NCBI GenBank assembly: GCA_016787665.1
Contig: JAEUUC010000012.1
Location: 1-40,217, forward strand
Source: Cyclobacteriaceae bacterium
GTDB lineage: Bacteria; Bacteroidota; Bacteroidia; Cytophagales; Cyclobacteriaceae
Direction: 5' to 3'
DNA length: 40,217 bases
Shown piece by piece: positions 1-8,145 of the stretch. The notes under the pieces were generated by a model. The model was not told the origin of the DNA, ran no database searches, and saw only the letters and a program-made list of their open reading frames with translations. A program made the translations under genes and the position numbers. Within the stretch, counting starts at the first letter, position 1. Each line of letters begins with the position of its first letter.

Positions 1-353
1 TAGGTGCCAACATCGGTGGTGAACAGATAAAAAATATACGGGTTGCCGGGTTTCGGAATAAACAGCGCGGCCTGGGTGGACGACCAATGCCCAAGAAGGC
101 CGGTACCGTTTGGCGTAACCTGGTGAAAGCGATTCCACAAGCTCATGCCATCGCTGTAAAACAAAAGTTCGCCTGATGGCGAGGAAATGGTACCGCTGCC
201 TTCCAACTGCCACATGGGTGTATTGTACAGGCGCAACGGAGGCTGCTGGGCAAAGTCCAGCCCCATATTGCCGAAATACCAAAAGCGGGCCTCGTGCTGG
301 GCCAGCGCCTGGCCGGCACTCAGGGTTATCCACGAAAGAACGGCCCATTTCAT
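1..353 (-). CDS. T9SS type B cargo-like protein, N-terminal part (truncated by window edge)
   Basis: The reading frame starts with ATG at 353-351 and stays open to base 1, so only about 117 residues are visible. It begins with a short signal peptide (MKWAVLSWITLSAGQALAQ) followed by a WYFGNMGLDF motif, a GELLFYSDG motif and HQVTPNGTGLLG. This arrangement is typical of the N-terminal propeller-like region of Bacteroidota surface proteins that end in a gliding-motility-associated (type B) sorting domain. That C-terminus lies outside the window, so the export route is inferred from family resemblance. The start lies 18 bases after the stop of the preceding minus-strand gene, so it is probably the last visible member of the 1153-to-353 cluster. 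Confidence 0.75.
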   Translation of the reverse strand, partial: MKWAVLSWITLSAGQALAQHEARFWYFGNMGLDFAQQPPLRLYNTPMWQLEGSGTISSPSGELLFYSDGMSLWNRFHQVTPNGTGLLGHWSSTQAALFIPKPGNPYIFYLFTTDVGT

Positions 354-371
354 TTTTATCGACTACACGCG

Positions 372-773
372 CTATAATCTAAAATCTTTCTGCTTGAACT
401 TCTTTTTCAAGGTGGCAGGCAATGGTGTGCCAGACTTATATGAATGAACCGTTTGCTCAAGGTTCAAAGCGTTGTACTTATTAGTTTGGGCAATTCCGGT
501 GCCGACCATGGCGGCTGAGAATCCAATCATGATATAGGCGCCACCGTCCCCACCGCCTTCTGCATTGGCGGTATTTATGATGGCCGTTAAACCTAACAAG
601 CCGAAAACAATGGCCCGGGCTGTACCGCCTTTGCGTTTGCGCTGGTAGAGATTCGATAAGGCGCGAATGGTATCGGATTTCTGGTACGACACCGGGGCGC
701 TCCCCGTGGACTGCGCCTGAGCAGCAGGTGCCAAACAACACATGCAGAGTAACATGATGATTAGTCTATTCAT
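372..773 (-). CDS. Small secreted hypothetical protein
   Basis: This 133-residue protein has a clear signal peptide (about residues 1-20, ending AAQAQ) and a central hydrophobic stretch (GTARAIVFGLLGLTAIINTA, then a Gly-rich loop and a second hydrophobic run). The basic tail contains SGTPLPATLKKKFKQKDF. The pattern of hydrophobic hairpin, asparagine/tyrosine-rich helix and LP..LKKKxKxKDF tail is one I associate with small uncharacterised Bacteroidota envelope proteins; I know no function. Its ATG overlaps the stop of the preceding gene by four bases (ATGA at 773-770), so the two are translationally coupled. Confidence 0.75.
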   Translation of the reverse strand: MNRLIIMLLCMCCLAPAAQAQSTGSAPVSYQKSDTIRALSNLYQRKRKGGTARAIVFGLLGLTAIINTANAEGGGDGGAYIMIGFSAAMVGTGIAQTNKYNALNLEQTVHSYKSGTPLPATLKKKFKQKDFRL

Positions 774-1153
774 TTTTTCTGATGGTTTTGATTTTTTTCA
801 ATTTCCTTAAGGGCTTGTTCCTTACTCACTTGCCTGAACGTGGGGCGACCGGCCAACCAACCAGTAGTTACCGAGCACCGAACATAATACGTTTCTCCGG
901 GCAAGGCATCAATAAAAATTACTTCACTCGTTTCAGTGGCTGCTTCAAATTTGACCAGGCCAGCCGTGGCTTTATACACTATTACCGTGCCGTTTTTGAT
1001 TTTGCCGATTGCACTACCATTGCATCGCATCTCATACTGAATCACGCTACCCTTAAAAGTCTGCTCACGATACAGAATGAATTCAACTGAATCAACCTGC
1101 GAAAAGGCACTGAGAGTTAAAAGTGATAGTGGTAACAATAGACAACCTTTCAC
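770..1153 (-). CDS. Secreted DUF2846-like protein
   Basis: This is a 127-residue protein with a signal peptide (about residues 1-18, ending LSAFSQ). The mature part has the order seen in DUF2846-like proteins: a YREQTFKGSVIQYEMRCNG strand pair, an IGKIKNGT turn, a hydrophobic centre, and GETYYVRC before a charged C-terminal helix (VSKEQALKEIEK). These proteins are small beta-rich periplasmic or surface proteins of unknown role; the assignment rests on pattern only. It is the first gene of a tight minus-strand cluster and overlaps the next gene by four bases. About 100 AT-rich bases separate it from the 107-residue gene at 1253. Confidence 0.7.
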   Translation of the reverse strand: MKGCLLLPLSLLTLSAFSQVDSVEFILYREQTFKGSVIQYEMRCNGSAIGKIKNGTVIVYKATAGLVKFEAATETSEVIFIDALPGETYYVRCSVTTGWLAGRPTFRQVSKEQALKEIEKNQNHQKK

Positions 1154-1252
1154 CTTAAAAACGATTTAGGACTAATTGGAACACATTATTAAGAGTAATT
1201 ATCAAATGTAGAATCTCAAATCTTGTGATAAATCGTTGTTATAGAACTAAAC

Positions 1253-1576
1253 TTAGTAAAGATAAATAGATATTGGTGATGGAAATCCCAAGGTATCAAG
1301 TTTAAAAATTTCAATTGTCTTTCCCCCTTTAGGCTTTGACACTGAGTCTCCGATCTGAATGATATCAACAAGTGCATGTGATCTATCACCGAAATAGACT
1401 GTGTCATTTGAGATCAAAAAGTATGGTATTGCCTTTTCTTGAATAAATATCCTTTCGACAATGCCATGAACGTCTTGGTCCCTTATGACGTTGTTCGACC
1501 TGATGTCTCCAATAACAATTATAACCAAAGCAATCATCATCAGGCTTAACAGTATTGAGACTCGAATTTTAGTCAT
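1253..1576 (-). CDS. Small membrane-anchored protein, candidate RHS-tip partner
   Basis: This 107-residue protein has one N-terminal membrane segment (about residues 6-24) and a short exported or periplasmic beta-rich domain containing VERIFIQEKAIPYFLISNDTV, then IGDSVSKPKGG. Small proteins of this layout are frequent in Bacteroidota accessory regions but have no assigned function that I know. The ATG overlaps the 3' end of the RHS fragment by eight bases (ATGACTAA at 1576-1569), so translation is probably coupled to that gene. Position immediately downstream of an RHS tip is where immunity genes of polymorphic toxin systems usually lie, so an immunity role is possible, but nothing in the sequence proves it. 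Confidence 0.7.
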   Translation of the reverse strand: MTKIRVSILLSLMMIALVIIVIGDIRSNNVIRDQDVHGIVERIFIQEKAIPYFLISNDTVYFGDRSHALVDIIQIGDSVSKPKGGKTIEIFKLDTLGFPSPISIYLY

Positions 1577-2555
1577 ATGACTCTTTTAGAAAAAGATGTC
1601 TTTCGCTCCCGTAGTCGCTCATGCTGCGTACGGTCATCCCGCGGCCATATGATGCCCCACCAGTCGCCCCAAACCCTGTTGTTAATCCCCAAGTGAGAAC
1701 GTTACCCTGTCCATCAGTGCCCCAAGTAAGTGTGCCACCCGCAACGAAGCCGCCCGAAATATTGTGAGTTCTACCTAGCATCCGATCCACAACGAATTCT
1801 CGCGGGTCACCAGTGGTGTACACAAAACCAAAATTTAATCCCCCGTCAACTTCGAGTCCAAATCGGTTTGGAGATGTAACCGTATTGGTTTCGTGAATGC
1901 CAAAGTCCTTACCGCGAAGCACAAGGTTATATGTATGAGTAGCACCACTTCCAATCACAAAAAAACTCGCTGACCCAGTTAAGTCAACCGTAACTACATC
2001 GGGAACAACTGCCCGTGCTAGATTGCTATTCCAAATATCAGAATACAATATCTTGTTTCCAAGGTGGCGACCTAAAGTTTCGGTGCCATCACCCCAGCCA
2101 CCGATCGAGACTACATGGTGCATGGTTCCTTGGCCATCAAAAGTGATTTTGTCCGACTTACGAACAACCCATTCTGAACCATCATGGTACACCTCCCCGC
2201 CACCGTTAAAAGTTTTATACAAAAGGGCGCCAAACCGATTTTTGAAGCCTCCATCTGGATCCACCCCATCGACTGGGCTATTTCCCATCCCAACATACGG
2301 GCTGGCAAATTGGCGATAGGGGTCAATGCTCGTCCAGCGGCCAAAGCGGGCATCGTACATGCGCAATTCAAACTCGTTCCAGCCGGTGGTTTTGTCTTCT
2401 TCGCTATACTGCCCCTGGTAGCCGTAGCGGTAGGCTTCGTCCAGTATTTCGCGTTCGGTCATGGTTAGCCCAAAGGGGTAATAGTCCGCCCCCGACAGCA
2501 CCGGGCTGCCGGTGTGGGTGATTTTGAAGTCATCGAAGTACACCCAACCCTTCAT
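1569..2555 (-). CDS. RHS repeat-associated core, C-terminal fragment (orphan tip)
   Basis: Residues 1-102 match the end of a Bacteroidota RHS protein: VYFDDFKITHTGSPV, DYYPFGLTM, YRYGYQGQYSEEDKTTGW, ELRMYDARFGRWTSIDPY, and finally PVDGVDPDG, which marks the end of the conserved core. Residues 103-328 form a variable C-terminal tip rich in Gly, Thr and beta-prone segments, with no catalytic motif I recognise. Complete RHS proteins carry a long YD-repeat barrel before this point. Here an in-frame TGA lies only four codons upstream of the ATG and no repeats are found nearby, so this is either a remnant of a larger gene or an orphan tip kept as recombination stock. It overlaps the 107-residue gene by eight bases. 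Confidence 0.85.
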   Translation of the reverse strand: MKGWVYFDDFKITHTGSPVLSGADYYPFGLTMTEREILDEAYRYGYQGQYSEEDKTTGWNEFELRMYDARFGRWTSIDPYRQFASPYVGMGNSPVDGVDPDGGFKNRFGALLYKTFNGGGEVYHDGSEWVVRKSDKITFDGQGTMHHVVSIGGWGDGTETLGRHLGNKILYSDIWNSNLARAVVPDVVTVDLTGSASFFVIGSGATHTYNLVLRGKDFGIHETNTVTSPNRFGLEVDGGLNFGFVYTTGDPREFVVDRMLGRTHNISGGFVAGGTLTWGTDGQGNVLTWGLTTGFGATGGASYGRGMTVRSMSDYGSERHLFLKESYD

Positions 2556-2587
2556 TTTGGTATATCACAGAACAAAAATCTCAGTGT

Positions 2588-2616
2588 CGCAGAGTATCGA
2601 AAACAGTCACTCTGCG
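2588..2616. other. Intergenic hairpin upstream of the RHS fragment
   Basis: CGCAGAGT (2588-2595) pairs perfectly with ACTCTGCG (2609-2616) across a 13-base loop, between the stop of the 221-residue gene and the RHS fragment. On the minus strand a short T run follows about ten bases later, so it could be a weak terminator that isolates the RHS fragment from upstream transcription. The pairing is visible; the function is inferred. Confidence 0.45.
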
Positions 2617-2629
2617 GAGAAAACCAGGG

Positions 2630-3295
2630 TTAATGATTATTTCTATATATCCACATGATCATTGCGCATGCCGTAATCAAATGCCTAGCGTCTTGGTACT
2701 CCCTTTTTGGAACAACAACAGAGTAGGTAGCGACACCGTTAAGTGACTCTAACCTCCTTAATTCCAAACGCTTGGTCTTATCTTTGGTTGAGATAATGGA
2801 AAGATTCAATATTGGCTCAGCTACAATGTTTGCCGCAGCAACCCAGTCAGGTTTGTCTAATTGGTGTTCATCTTTTACTTCATACCCATTCAAAGTAACG
2901 ATGTACAGATTTTTTGTTTCGACCTGCTTTGAATTTTTATAAACAATGCTAGTGATAACTAATTGCGAAAAGGGATACTCTAAATATAAATAGGAGATTT
3001 CCATTCTATCAACGACTTTATGAGAACTGTTTGCACTTCTTTGAGTCTCTAACTCGTATACGCCATCCATAAAGATATTCATTGATAATCTTTCATTTTC
3101 GATAACCAGCGTTGCGAAATTACCATCATCACCATCAATTACCCTTATTGAGATTGAATCATCCTTGTTAGAAAAGAAGTATTTCTGGCTGTCCAGTTGT
3201 AGCACATATGTTAATGAGTCTACGGATTGAGCGATGGAAGATTCAACCGTCACAAATAAGAGAAAGACGGCAAAGAAAGCTAGTAAACCACGCAT
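2630..3295 (-). CDS. Secreted hypothetical protein
   Basis: This 221-residue protein has an N-terminal signal peptide (about residues 1-22, ending SSIAQ). The mature region alternates charged and hydrophobic residues in a beta-rich pattern (VLQLDSQKYFFSN, VIDGDDGNFATLVIENERL, SQLVITSIVY). It ends with a hydrophobic segment (HLITACAMIMWIYRN) that could be a membrane or lipid contact. I recognise no family. It lies 30 bases downstream of the lipoprotein gene at 3326-3847 and reads toward the RHS fragment. The surrounding DNA is clearly more AT-rich than the metG region. Confidence 0.65.
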   Translation of the reverse strand: MRGLLAFFAVFLLFVTVESSIAQSVDSLTYVLQLDSQKYFFSNKDDSISIRVIDGDDGNFATLVIENERLSMNIFMDGVYELETQRSANSSHKVVDRMEISYLYLEYPFSQLVITSIVYKNSKQVETKNLYIVTLNGYEVKDEHQLDKPDWVAAANIVAEPILNLSIISTKDKTKRLELRRLESLNGVATYSVVVPKREYQDARHLITACAMIMWIYRNNH

Positions 3296-3325
3296 AGTCG
3301 CATCAGCAAAAGTTTTAAAATTTCA

Positions 3326-3847
3326 CTAGTCGGATAAACTGAAATTCAAAAGACTATCCACATACCTCCGGCTGACTCCACTCTCTAGGGCAATCTGATT
3401 CAATCTCTGATCAGTATTACGTGTGAAGGTTGTGTAGAATTCCAACCTAGAAGTATTATAGTAGGGATATACCACTTCCATAAGCTCATCGTTTGTAAGG
3501 GTACCTCGGTCAATTAAACCGTACGCGCTATCCAAAACATCAAAAACACAATGCTCCCCTCTTTTGTAACGATACACGAGGAAAGCGCCTTCTTCAATCA
3601 TCCTGGGACGCGGTCGCAGGGAATCGCCCTGAAAAAGAAAAATACCCGTGCGGCTTGTCACCTCAATTGTATCCCCATTAACAAAGTGATTTTCTGGTAT
3701 TAGCGAACTACTACGTGCGGCCAAATACTCCTCCAGGCAAGCCTTGCTTGCCTTCTGAATAATCTCTCGAGCTTTATCTTGCTCTTGATTTTGACAGCCA
3801 AACGTAAAGGGCATCAAAAGAAACAGGATTAACGATTTAGTCATCAC
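3326..3847 (-). CDS. Putative lipoprotein, function unknown
   Basis: The 173-residue product begins with a lipoprotein signal (MMTKSLILFLLMPFTFGC, lipobox cysteine at residue 18), so it is probably anchored in the inner or outer membrane. The mature region has a helical start (QDKAREIIQKASKACLEEYL), a beta-rich middle with VTSRTGIFLFQGDSLRPRPR, and a helical C-terminus containing TRNTDQRLNQIALESGVSRRYVDS, which superficially resembles a helix-turn-helix. I know no matching family. The two in-frame ATGs at the start are adjacent, so the exact start is uncertain by one codon. It sits among other small envelope genes of the island. Confidence 0.65.
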   Translation of the reverse strand: MMTKSLILFLLMPFTFGCQNQEQDKAREIIQKASKACLEEYLAARSSSLIPENHFVNGDTIEVTSRTGIFLFQGDSLRPRPRMIEEGAFLVYRYKRGEHCVFDVLDSAYGLIDRGTLTNDELMEVVYPYYNTSRLEFYTTFTRNTDQRLNQIALESGVSRRYVDSLLNFSLSD

Positions 3848-3915
3848 CTTTCGGAACCAACTTTTGTCTTTGTTTTCAGTTCAAGATACAATTTTATTCC
3901 TTCAGCCTTCGCTCG

Positions 3916-4104
3916 CTATTCAACAATGATGAAGTACAAAATGAGCAAAATGAACAAGGCAATTTTGCCAATCAGGTAGCCGTTCTTCCGATAGTACTCT
4001 TCCATATCAAATGATCGATTCTTAAGCCGCCAGTAAAGATAAACAGACATGTGGGCCAAGAAAGCGCCAGCTATTGCGTAAGGAATAAGCAACAGAATTT
4101 CCAT
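3916..4104 (-). CDS. Small two-helix membrane protein, copy 1
   Basis: This is a 62-residue protein with two predicted membrane helices (about residues 3-24 and 45-60) separated by a charged loop, WRLKNRSFDMEEYYRKNGY. It is almost identical to the protein at 5675-5863, differing at only a few positions (L4M, A12T, K47N and the last residues). Both lie inside a 280-bp near-identical duplication. Most differences inside the frame are few and conservative, which supports a real coding gene. Function is unknown; small duplicated membrane proteins beside RHS tips are compatible with immunity proteins, but that is inference from position. Confidence 0.6.
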   Translation of the reverse strand: MEILLLIPYAIAGAFLAHMSVYLYWRLKNRSFDMEEYYRKNGYLIGKIALFILLILYFIIVE

Positions 4105-4211
4105 ACTCGATGTAGTGCCGAAGCGTGTCTACGATCCCATCGATATACCCTTGCTGATGTTCTTCACCGAAGAAACTCACTTCAAAATTACCGTTGGTGA
4201 AGAACACCAAC
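3932..4211 (-). repeat. 280-bp direct duplication, copy 1
   Basis: This segment is repeated in the same orientation at 5691-5970 with roughly 93-95 percent identity by eye. It contains almost the whole 62-residue membrane gene plus about 107 bases upstream of its ATG. Its upstream edge lies just 14 bases past the stop of the 185-residue gene (4225). The high identity indicates a recent duplication or gene conversion. No inverted terminal repeats or target duplications are evident at the edges. Confidence 0.85.
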
Positions 4212-4224
4212 CAGTTTCAACGCC

Positions 4225-4782
4225 TCAGCGGTTGGCGGCAAATTGTATAACGCCCAGCATCACCGCCAAACCAACCACCAGGGGCGCGTTGGACTTGGTG
4301 ACTAATGCATGCTGCGCCTTGTTCAGACTCATAACCTCGAGCTCATATTGGTTTTCTTTCGTGAGCACTTGGTAGGAATAATACTTCTTTCCTTCCCGGT
4401 TCTCAATTTTTCCCTCCAGTACGGGCTGACGGTCTTTTAAAAAAGTCCATTTTTTCGTTCCGTTGTGATTGACCCGGTACTCCTGACTGCCAATGAAAAA
4501 TTTCTTACTATAATCCCAACGGGCCAGGGTATCCGAATCCTGGATGATGGGAAAAAACTTAGACTTGGCGAAATCCGTGCGAATTTCCCGGCCTTTGTAA
4601 TCAAAGGTCCAATTGATGGCCCTGCCCTTTTCATTTGTAACCGGGCGCCCGGTGTTTATTTGCTCGCCCAACCGGTACTCAAAATGAAACTTCTTCGTCT
4701 CCGTTACCGCAAACTCCTCGGTTTGGGCGAACAGCGTGCTGGTTAGGGTTATCAGGCTTACAAGAATTAGTGTTTTTCTCAT
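4225..4782 (-). CDS. Secreted hypothetical protein with C-terminal hydrophobic helix
   Basis: This 185-residue protein has a signal peptide (about residues 1-19, ending STLFAQ). A lysine- and aromatic-rich beta domain follows, with repeated tyrosine/tryptophan turns (FHFEYRLGEQI, NWTFDYKGREI, YRVNHNGTKKWTFLKDRQPV, GKKYYSYQVL). A C-terminal hydrophobic helix (PLVVGLAVMLGVIQFA) probably spans a membrane. The layout suggests an envelope protein facing the periplasm. I recognise no family. It is followed after a short gap by copy 1 of the duplicated membrane gene. Confidence 0.65.
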   Translation of the reverse strand: MRKTLILVSLITLTSTLFAQTEEFAVTETKKFHFEYRLGEQINTGRPVTNEKGRAINWTFDYKGREIRTDFAKSKFFPIIQDSDTLARWDYSKKFFIGSQEYRVNHNGTKKWTFLKDRQPVLEGKIENREGKKYYSYQVLTKENQYELEVMSLNKAQHALVTKSNAPLVVGLAVMLGVIQFAANR

Positions 4783-4884
4783 ACCATTTCAATCTAATAG
4801 CTATAAGTCAAAAAAGCGGTCAGGTCAGTCAAAAATCGTTTGGGCACTGGTTGGCAAAGTTGAGGATTCTGCAAAGGATGGGGC

Positions 4885-5505
4885 TCACAACAAATACCAT
4901 TCTATTGCACCATTTCTATTATCAAACAAAACTCTGAATTTGCATCCGTTTTCAAAATCATCTTCCTCCCATTTCACAATAAGTTCGACCCAAGCACCGT
5001 TGTGAGATCGAATAGCTTTACAGACCTCAATCACGATGAACCCATCAGTCAAAAATTTCCTGATTTCATTCCGGTCACGAATAACAGTATCCGCTTCGTT
5101 TAAGACTATCTTATAAACAGTCGTGTCCTTCAATTTCTTATAGTAGTCATTTAGGTATCCAACAGATTCCAAATAAGTACTGTCAGACATCTCTGCTCTA
5201 TTATCATATAAAGAGAACTCTTCATGTTCTGGAAGGGTAGTAATACTAACATCTTCTATAATAGCCAATCTATAGTTAAGGGTGTCATTAGTATACCAGA
5301 TATCCTCAAAGCTATCACTGGTCAAAGCCAAATTTATATCCAGAGAATCAGTTACAACTGGTAGATGGGGGTTCAGATAAACCGAGTCAAGGAAAATTTT
5401 TAAGGCAATATCCTCTAGAGCTTTTTGGCCAATAAGACTATCACCACGTTTTGAGCATGCATTCACTGCTAACATGACTACTGAAAAAATTATCCACCGA
5501 ACCAT
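4885..5505 (-). CDS. Putative lipoprotein, function unknown
   Basis: The 206-residue product has a lipoprotein signal with lipobox LAVNAC (cysteine at residue 17) after a short basic start. The mature domain is acidic and mixed alpha/beta, with DDFENGCKFRVLFDNRNGAIEWYLL at its end. That kind of ending (a beta strand, NG turn and an aromatic-rich last strand) resembles C-termini of NTF2-like or SnoaL-like small domains, but I cannot confirm it. The gene is AT-rich. It starts six bases after the end of the truncated reading frame at 5511-5678, so it probably shares a transcript with it. Confidence 0.65.
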   Translation of the reverse strand: MVRWIIFSVVMLAVNACSKRGDSLIGQKALEDIALKIFLDSVYLNPHLPVVTDSLDINLALTSDSFEDIWYTNDTLNYRLAIIEDVSITTLPEHEEFSLYDNRAEMSDSTYLESVGYLNDYYKKLKDTTVYKIVLNEADTVIRDRNEIRKFLTDGFIVIEVCKAIRSHNGAWVELIVKWEEDDFENGCKFRVLFDNRNGAIEWYLL

Positions 5506-5510
5506 TTGTC

Positions 5511-5678
5511 TTATTTTCCGACTATGAAATTGTGAATCTTTACCATATGCTCACGGAAATCAGCAGCCTGTCTGGCATTCTTCAATCTAAGTCTATTTGA
5601 AAATTCAATTGACTCTGCTTCAAAAAACACCAATTGGACGAATTCATTTTTGCCGCTTTTACGTGAATTTTTTACTAT
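5511..5678 (-). pseudogene. Probable gene remnant without a start codon
   Basis: On the minus strand a frame of about 55 codons reads RKSGKNEFVQLVFFEAES, then IENSNRLRLKNARQAADFRE, and ends HMVKIHNFIVGK before TAA. It has no ATG, and an in-frame stop lies immediately upstream next to the end of the 62-residue gene. The residue composition is that of a normal folded protein rather than of a random frame. I read it as the 3' end of a gene whose beginning was replaced when the neighbouring duplicated segment arrived. The family is not recognised. Confidence 0.45.
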
Positions 5679-5863
5679 TTAAACATTACGAAGTACAAAA
5701 TGAGCAAAATGAACAAGGCAATATTGCCAATCAGGTAGCCATTCTTCCGATAGTACTCTTCCATATCAAATGATCGATTCTTAAGCCGCCAGTAAAGATA
5801 AACAGACATGTGGGCCAAGAAAGCGCCAGTTATTGCGTAAGGGATAAGCAACATAATTTCCAT
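5675..5863 (-). CDS. Small two-helix membrane protein, copy 2
   Basis: This is the second copy of the 62-residue membrane protein of 3916-4104, with two membrane helices and the same WRLKNRSFDMEEYYRKNGY loop. It diverges only at scattered positions and at the last four residues, where the duplication ends. It lies at the metG-side border of the accessory island; the repeat containing it starts about 35 bases from the metG stop. The region upstream of its ATG also keeps an open frame in another phase, starting LVFFINGNFELSFFGEE, that is shared with copy 1. That frame may be the tail of a lost gene. Confidence 0.6.
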   Translation of the reverse strand: MEIMLLIPYAITGAFLAHMSVYLYWRLKNRSFDMEEYYRKNGYLIGNIALFILLILYFVMFK

Positions 5864-5970
5864 ACTCGATGTGGTGCAGAAGCGTGTCTACAATCCCATC
5901 TATATGCCCTTGCTGATGTTCTTCACCGAAGAAACTCAATTCAAAATTCCCGTTGATGAAGAACACCAAT
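5691..5970 (-). repeat. 280-bp direct duplication, copy 2
   Basis: Same orientation as the copy at 3932-4211, about 1760 bases away. Upstream of the shared ATG the two copies differ at eight of roughly 107 bases; inside the 62-residue frame they differ less. The right edge lies close to the 3' end of metG, which marks the border between the island and conserved chromosome. Confidence 0.85.
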
Positions 5971-6004
5971 GCTGGCAATGAAATACTTCGGAATCGTCAA
6001 AAAA

Positions 6005-8098
6005 TCAACTCACACTCGCGCCCGGGTTCACCGCTTCATTGGGTTGCAGCAACCGCAGCTTGCCGTCCTGATCTTCGGCCATCAAAATCATACCCTGCGA
6101 CTCGATGCCCATCATCTTGCGCGGGGCCAGGTTGGCAATAAACGTCACCTGCTTGCCCACCATTTGCTCGGGGGTGTACTGCTTCGCGATACCACTGAGA
6201 ATGGTGCGCTGGTCCAGCCCGCTGTTGACAGTAAGTTTCAACAGCTTGTCGGATTTTTCCATTTTCTCGGCTGCCGTCACCGTACCAATGCGGATGTCCA
6301 GCTTCCCGAAATCATCAATGGTCACAGTCGGCTTCAGCGGTTTCACGGAGTTGGCGGTTGCTTCCACGTTTGCTATTTTAGGTTTTTGCAGCCGCTCCAG
6401 TTGCGGCTGGATGTCGGCATCTTCTACATTCTTATACAACAACACCGGCTGGCCCAGCTGATGGCCGGCCGGCACCGGTTCTACTAATTTCTTACCTGTC
6501 CAGAATTGACGGCTGGCGGTAGTGAGATCAACACCCAACTGCTGCCGGATGGCTTCGCTGCCATCGGGCAGGAAGGGCGCGGATGCAATGGCCAGATTGC
6601 CCACCACCATCAGTGCGTAGTTGAGAATGGCGCCCACCGCGTCCATATCCTCTTTCGCGAGTTTCCATGGCTCCGTATCGGCCAGGAACTTATTGCCCGT
6701 GCGCGCCATGTTCATCAACTGAAACTGCGCCTCGCGGAAGCGGAAGTTTTCCAGGCTATCGATCAGCGCAGCCACACTTTGATCGAGGTCGCGGTGAGCC
6801 TGTTGGTAAACCGCCAGCACTTTTTTGCGCTTGTCGGTGGTTCCTTTCAACTCCTCGGCCGGAGGCACGCGGCCTTCAAAATACTTATGGGTGAGCACCA
6901 TCACGCGGTTCACAAAATTGCCGAGTATCGCCACCAGCTCACTGTTCACTTTCTGCTGGTAGTCCTTCCAGGTGAAGTCGGCATCTTTGGTTTCGGGTGA
7001 AATGGAGGTGAGCACATAGCGCAACTCGTCCCTTCGCCCGGGAAAATCGCGCAGGTACTCGTGCAGCCAAACGGCATGGTTGCGCGAAGTTGAAATCTTA
7101 TCTCCTTCGAGGTTCAAAAACTCGTTGGCCGGCACATTGTCGGGCAAAATGAACGAGCCCTCGGCTTTGAGCATGGCCGGAAAGATGATGCAATGAAAAA
7201 CGATGTTGTCTTTGCCAATGAAGTGAACAAGCCGCGTGTCGGGATCTTTCCAGTATTTCTCCCAGTCGGCTCCCTTTAGCTCCTTGGTGGCACTGATGTA
7301 ACCAATGGGTGCATCGAACCACACATACAGCACTTTGCCTTTGGCATCCTCGCGCGGCACGGGTATACCCCAATCCAGATCGCGTGTAATGGAACGGGGT
7401 TGTAATCCTTGCTCCAGCCAGGACTTGCACTGGCCGTACACATTCGTCTTCCAATCGTGCCGGTGACCTTCCAATAACCATTCTTTTAACCACCCTTCGA
7501 AGCGATCGAGCGGGAAATACCAATGCTTGGTTGGCTTCAGCACCGGGGCATTACCGGATACGGCCGAGCGCGGATTGATCAGTTGCCGCGGGCTTAGGCT
7601 GGTACCGCACTTTTCGCACTGGTCGCCATAGGCGCGATCGTGTCCGCAGTTGGGGCAGGTGCCAACAATATAGCGGTCGGCCAAAAAGATTCCCTCCTGC
7701 TCATCGTAAAACTGGTCAGACGTGTCCTCGACAAAAAGTTTCTGCGCGTCAATTTTGCGGAAGAAATCCTGGGAGGTTTCGCGGTGGATAGCCGAAGACG
7801 TGCGCGAGTAGATATCGAATGAGATACCAAAATCAGCGAAGGCCTGCTTCATCAAAGCATGGTACTTATCCACAAAGGCCTGCGGAGTTACGCCCTCCTT
7901 TTTGGCACCCAGCGTGATGGCCACGCCATGCTCATCGGATCCGCAGACAAAGGCTACATCGTCACCCTTCAGCCGCAGGTACCTAACGTAGGTATCGGCC
8001 GGCAGGTACGCACCCGCCATGTGGCCAATGTGGAGCGGGCCATTGGCATAGGGCAATGCCGCGGTTACCGTAGTTCGTTTAAAATCCCTTTTACTCAT
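6005..8098 (-). CDS. metG: Methionyl-tRNA synthetase
   Basis: MetRS attaches methionine to initiator and elongator tRNA-Met in the cytoplasm. Counting from the chosen ATG at 8098 ([11 protein letters not shown]), the class I signature PLHIGH is at residues 21-26. The zinc knuckle has cysteines at 148, 151, 161 and 164. The second signature reads KISTS at 334-338, in place of KMSKS. The C-terminal about 110 residues form a tRNA-binding (Trbp111/EMAPII-like) domain with [11 protein letters not shown] and [11 protein letters not shown]. At 697 residues it has the usual length for the long bacterial form. A start 12 codons further upstream is open but adds only non-conserved residues. It follows the histidine kinase gene at a distance of 47 bases and could be co-transcribed. 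Confidence 0.96.
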   Translation of the reverse strand: MSKRDFKRTTVTAALPYANGPLHIGHMAGAYLPADTYVRYLRLKGDDVAFVCGSDEHGVAITLGAKKEGVTPQAFVDKYHALMKQAFADFGISFDIYSRTSSAIHRETSQDFFRKIDAQKLFVEDTSDQFYDEQEGIFLADRYIVGTCPNCGHDRAYGDQCEKCGTSLSPRQLINPRSAVSGNAPVLKPTKHWYFPLDRFEGWLKEWLLEGHRHDWKTNVYGQCKSWLEQGLQPRSITRDLDWGIPVPREDAKGKVLYVWFDAPIGYISATKELKGADWEKYWKDPDTRLVHFIGKDNIVFHCIIFPAMLKAEGSFILPDNVPANEFLNLEGDKISTSRNHAVWLHEYLRDFPGRRDELRYVLTSISPETKDADFTWKDYQQKVNSELVAILGNFVNRVMVLTHKYFEGRVPPAEELKGTTDKRKKVLAVYQQAHRDLDQSVAALIDSLENFRFREAQFQLMNMARTGNKFLADTEPWKLAKEDMDAVGAILNYALMVVGNLAIASAPFLPDGSEAIRQQLGVDLTTASRQFWTGKKLVEPVPAGHQLGQPVLLYKNVEDADIQPQLERLQKPKIANVEATANSVKPLKPTVTIDDFGKLDIRIGTVTAAEKMEKSDKLLKLTVNSGLDQRTILSGIAKQYTPEQMVGKQVTFIANLAPRKMMGIESQGMILMAEDQDGKLRLLQPNEAVNPGASVS

Positions 8099-8145
8099 GC
8101 GCGAAGCCCGAAGAATAGGGCGCAAAGATGGCAAAACAGCCTCAA

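Noticed and set aside
4022..4210. 62-codon minus-strand frame overlapping the duplicated membrane gene
   Set aside because: It is conserved between the two copies only because the DNA is duplicated; substitutions in this frame are not mainly synonymous. Only its first part may be a remnant.
5953..6487. Plus-strand frames opposite the metG 3' end
   Set aside because: They are antisense to the tRNA-binding domain of metG and lack coding features.
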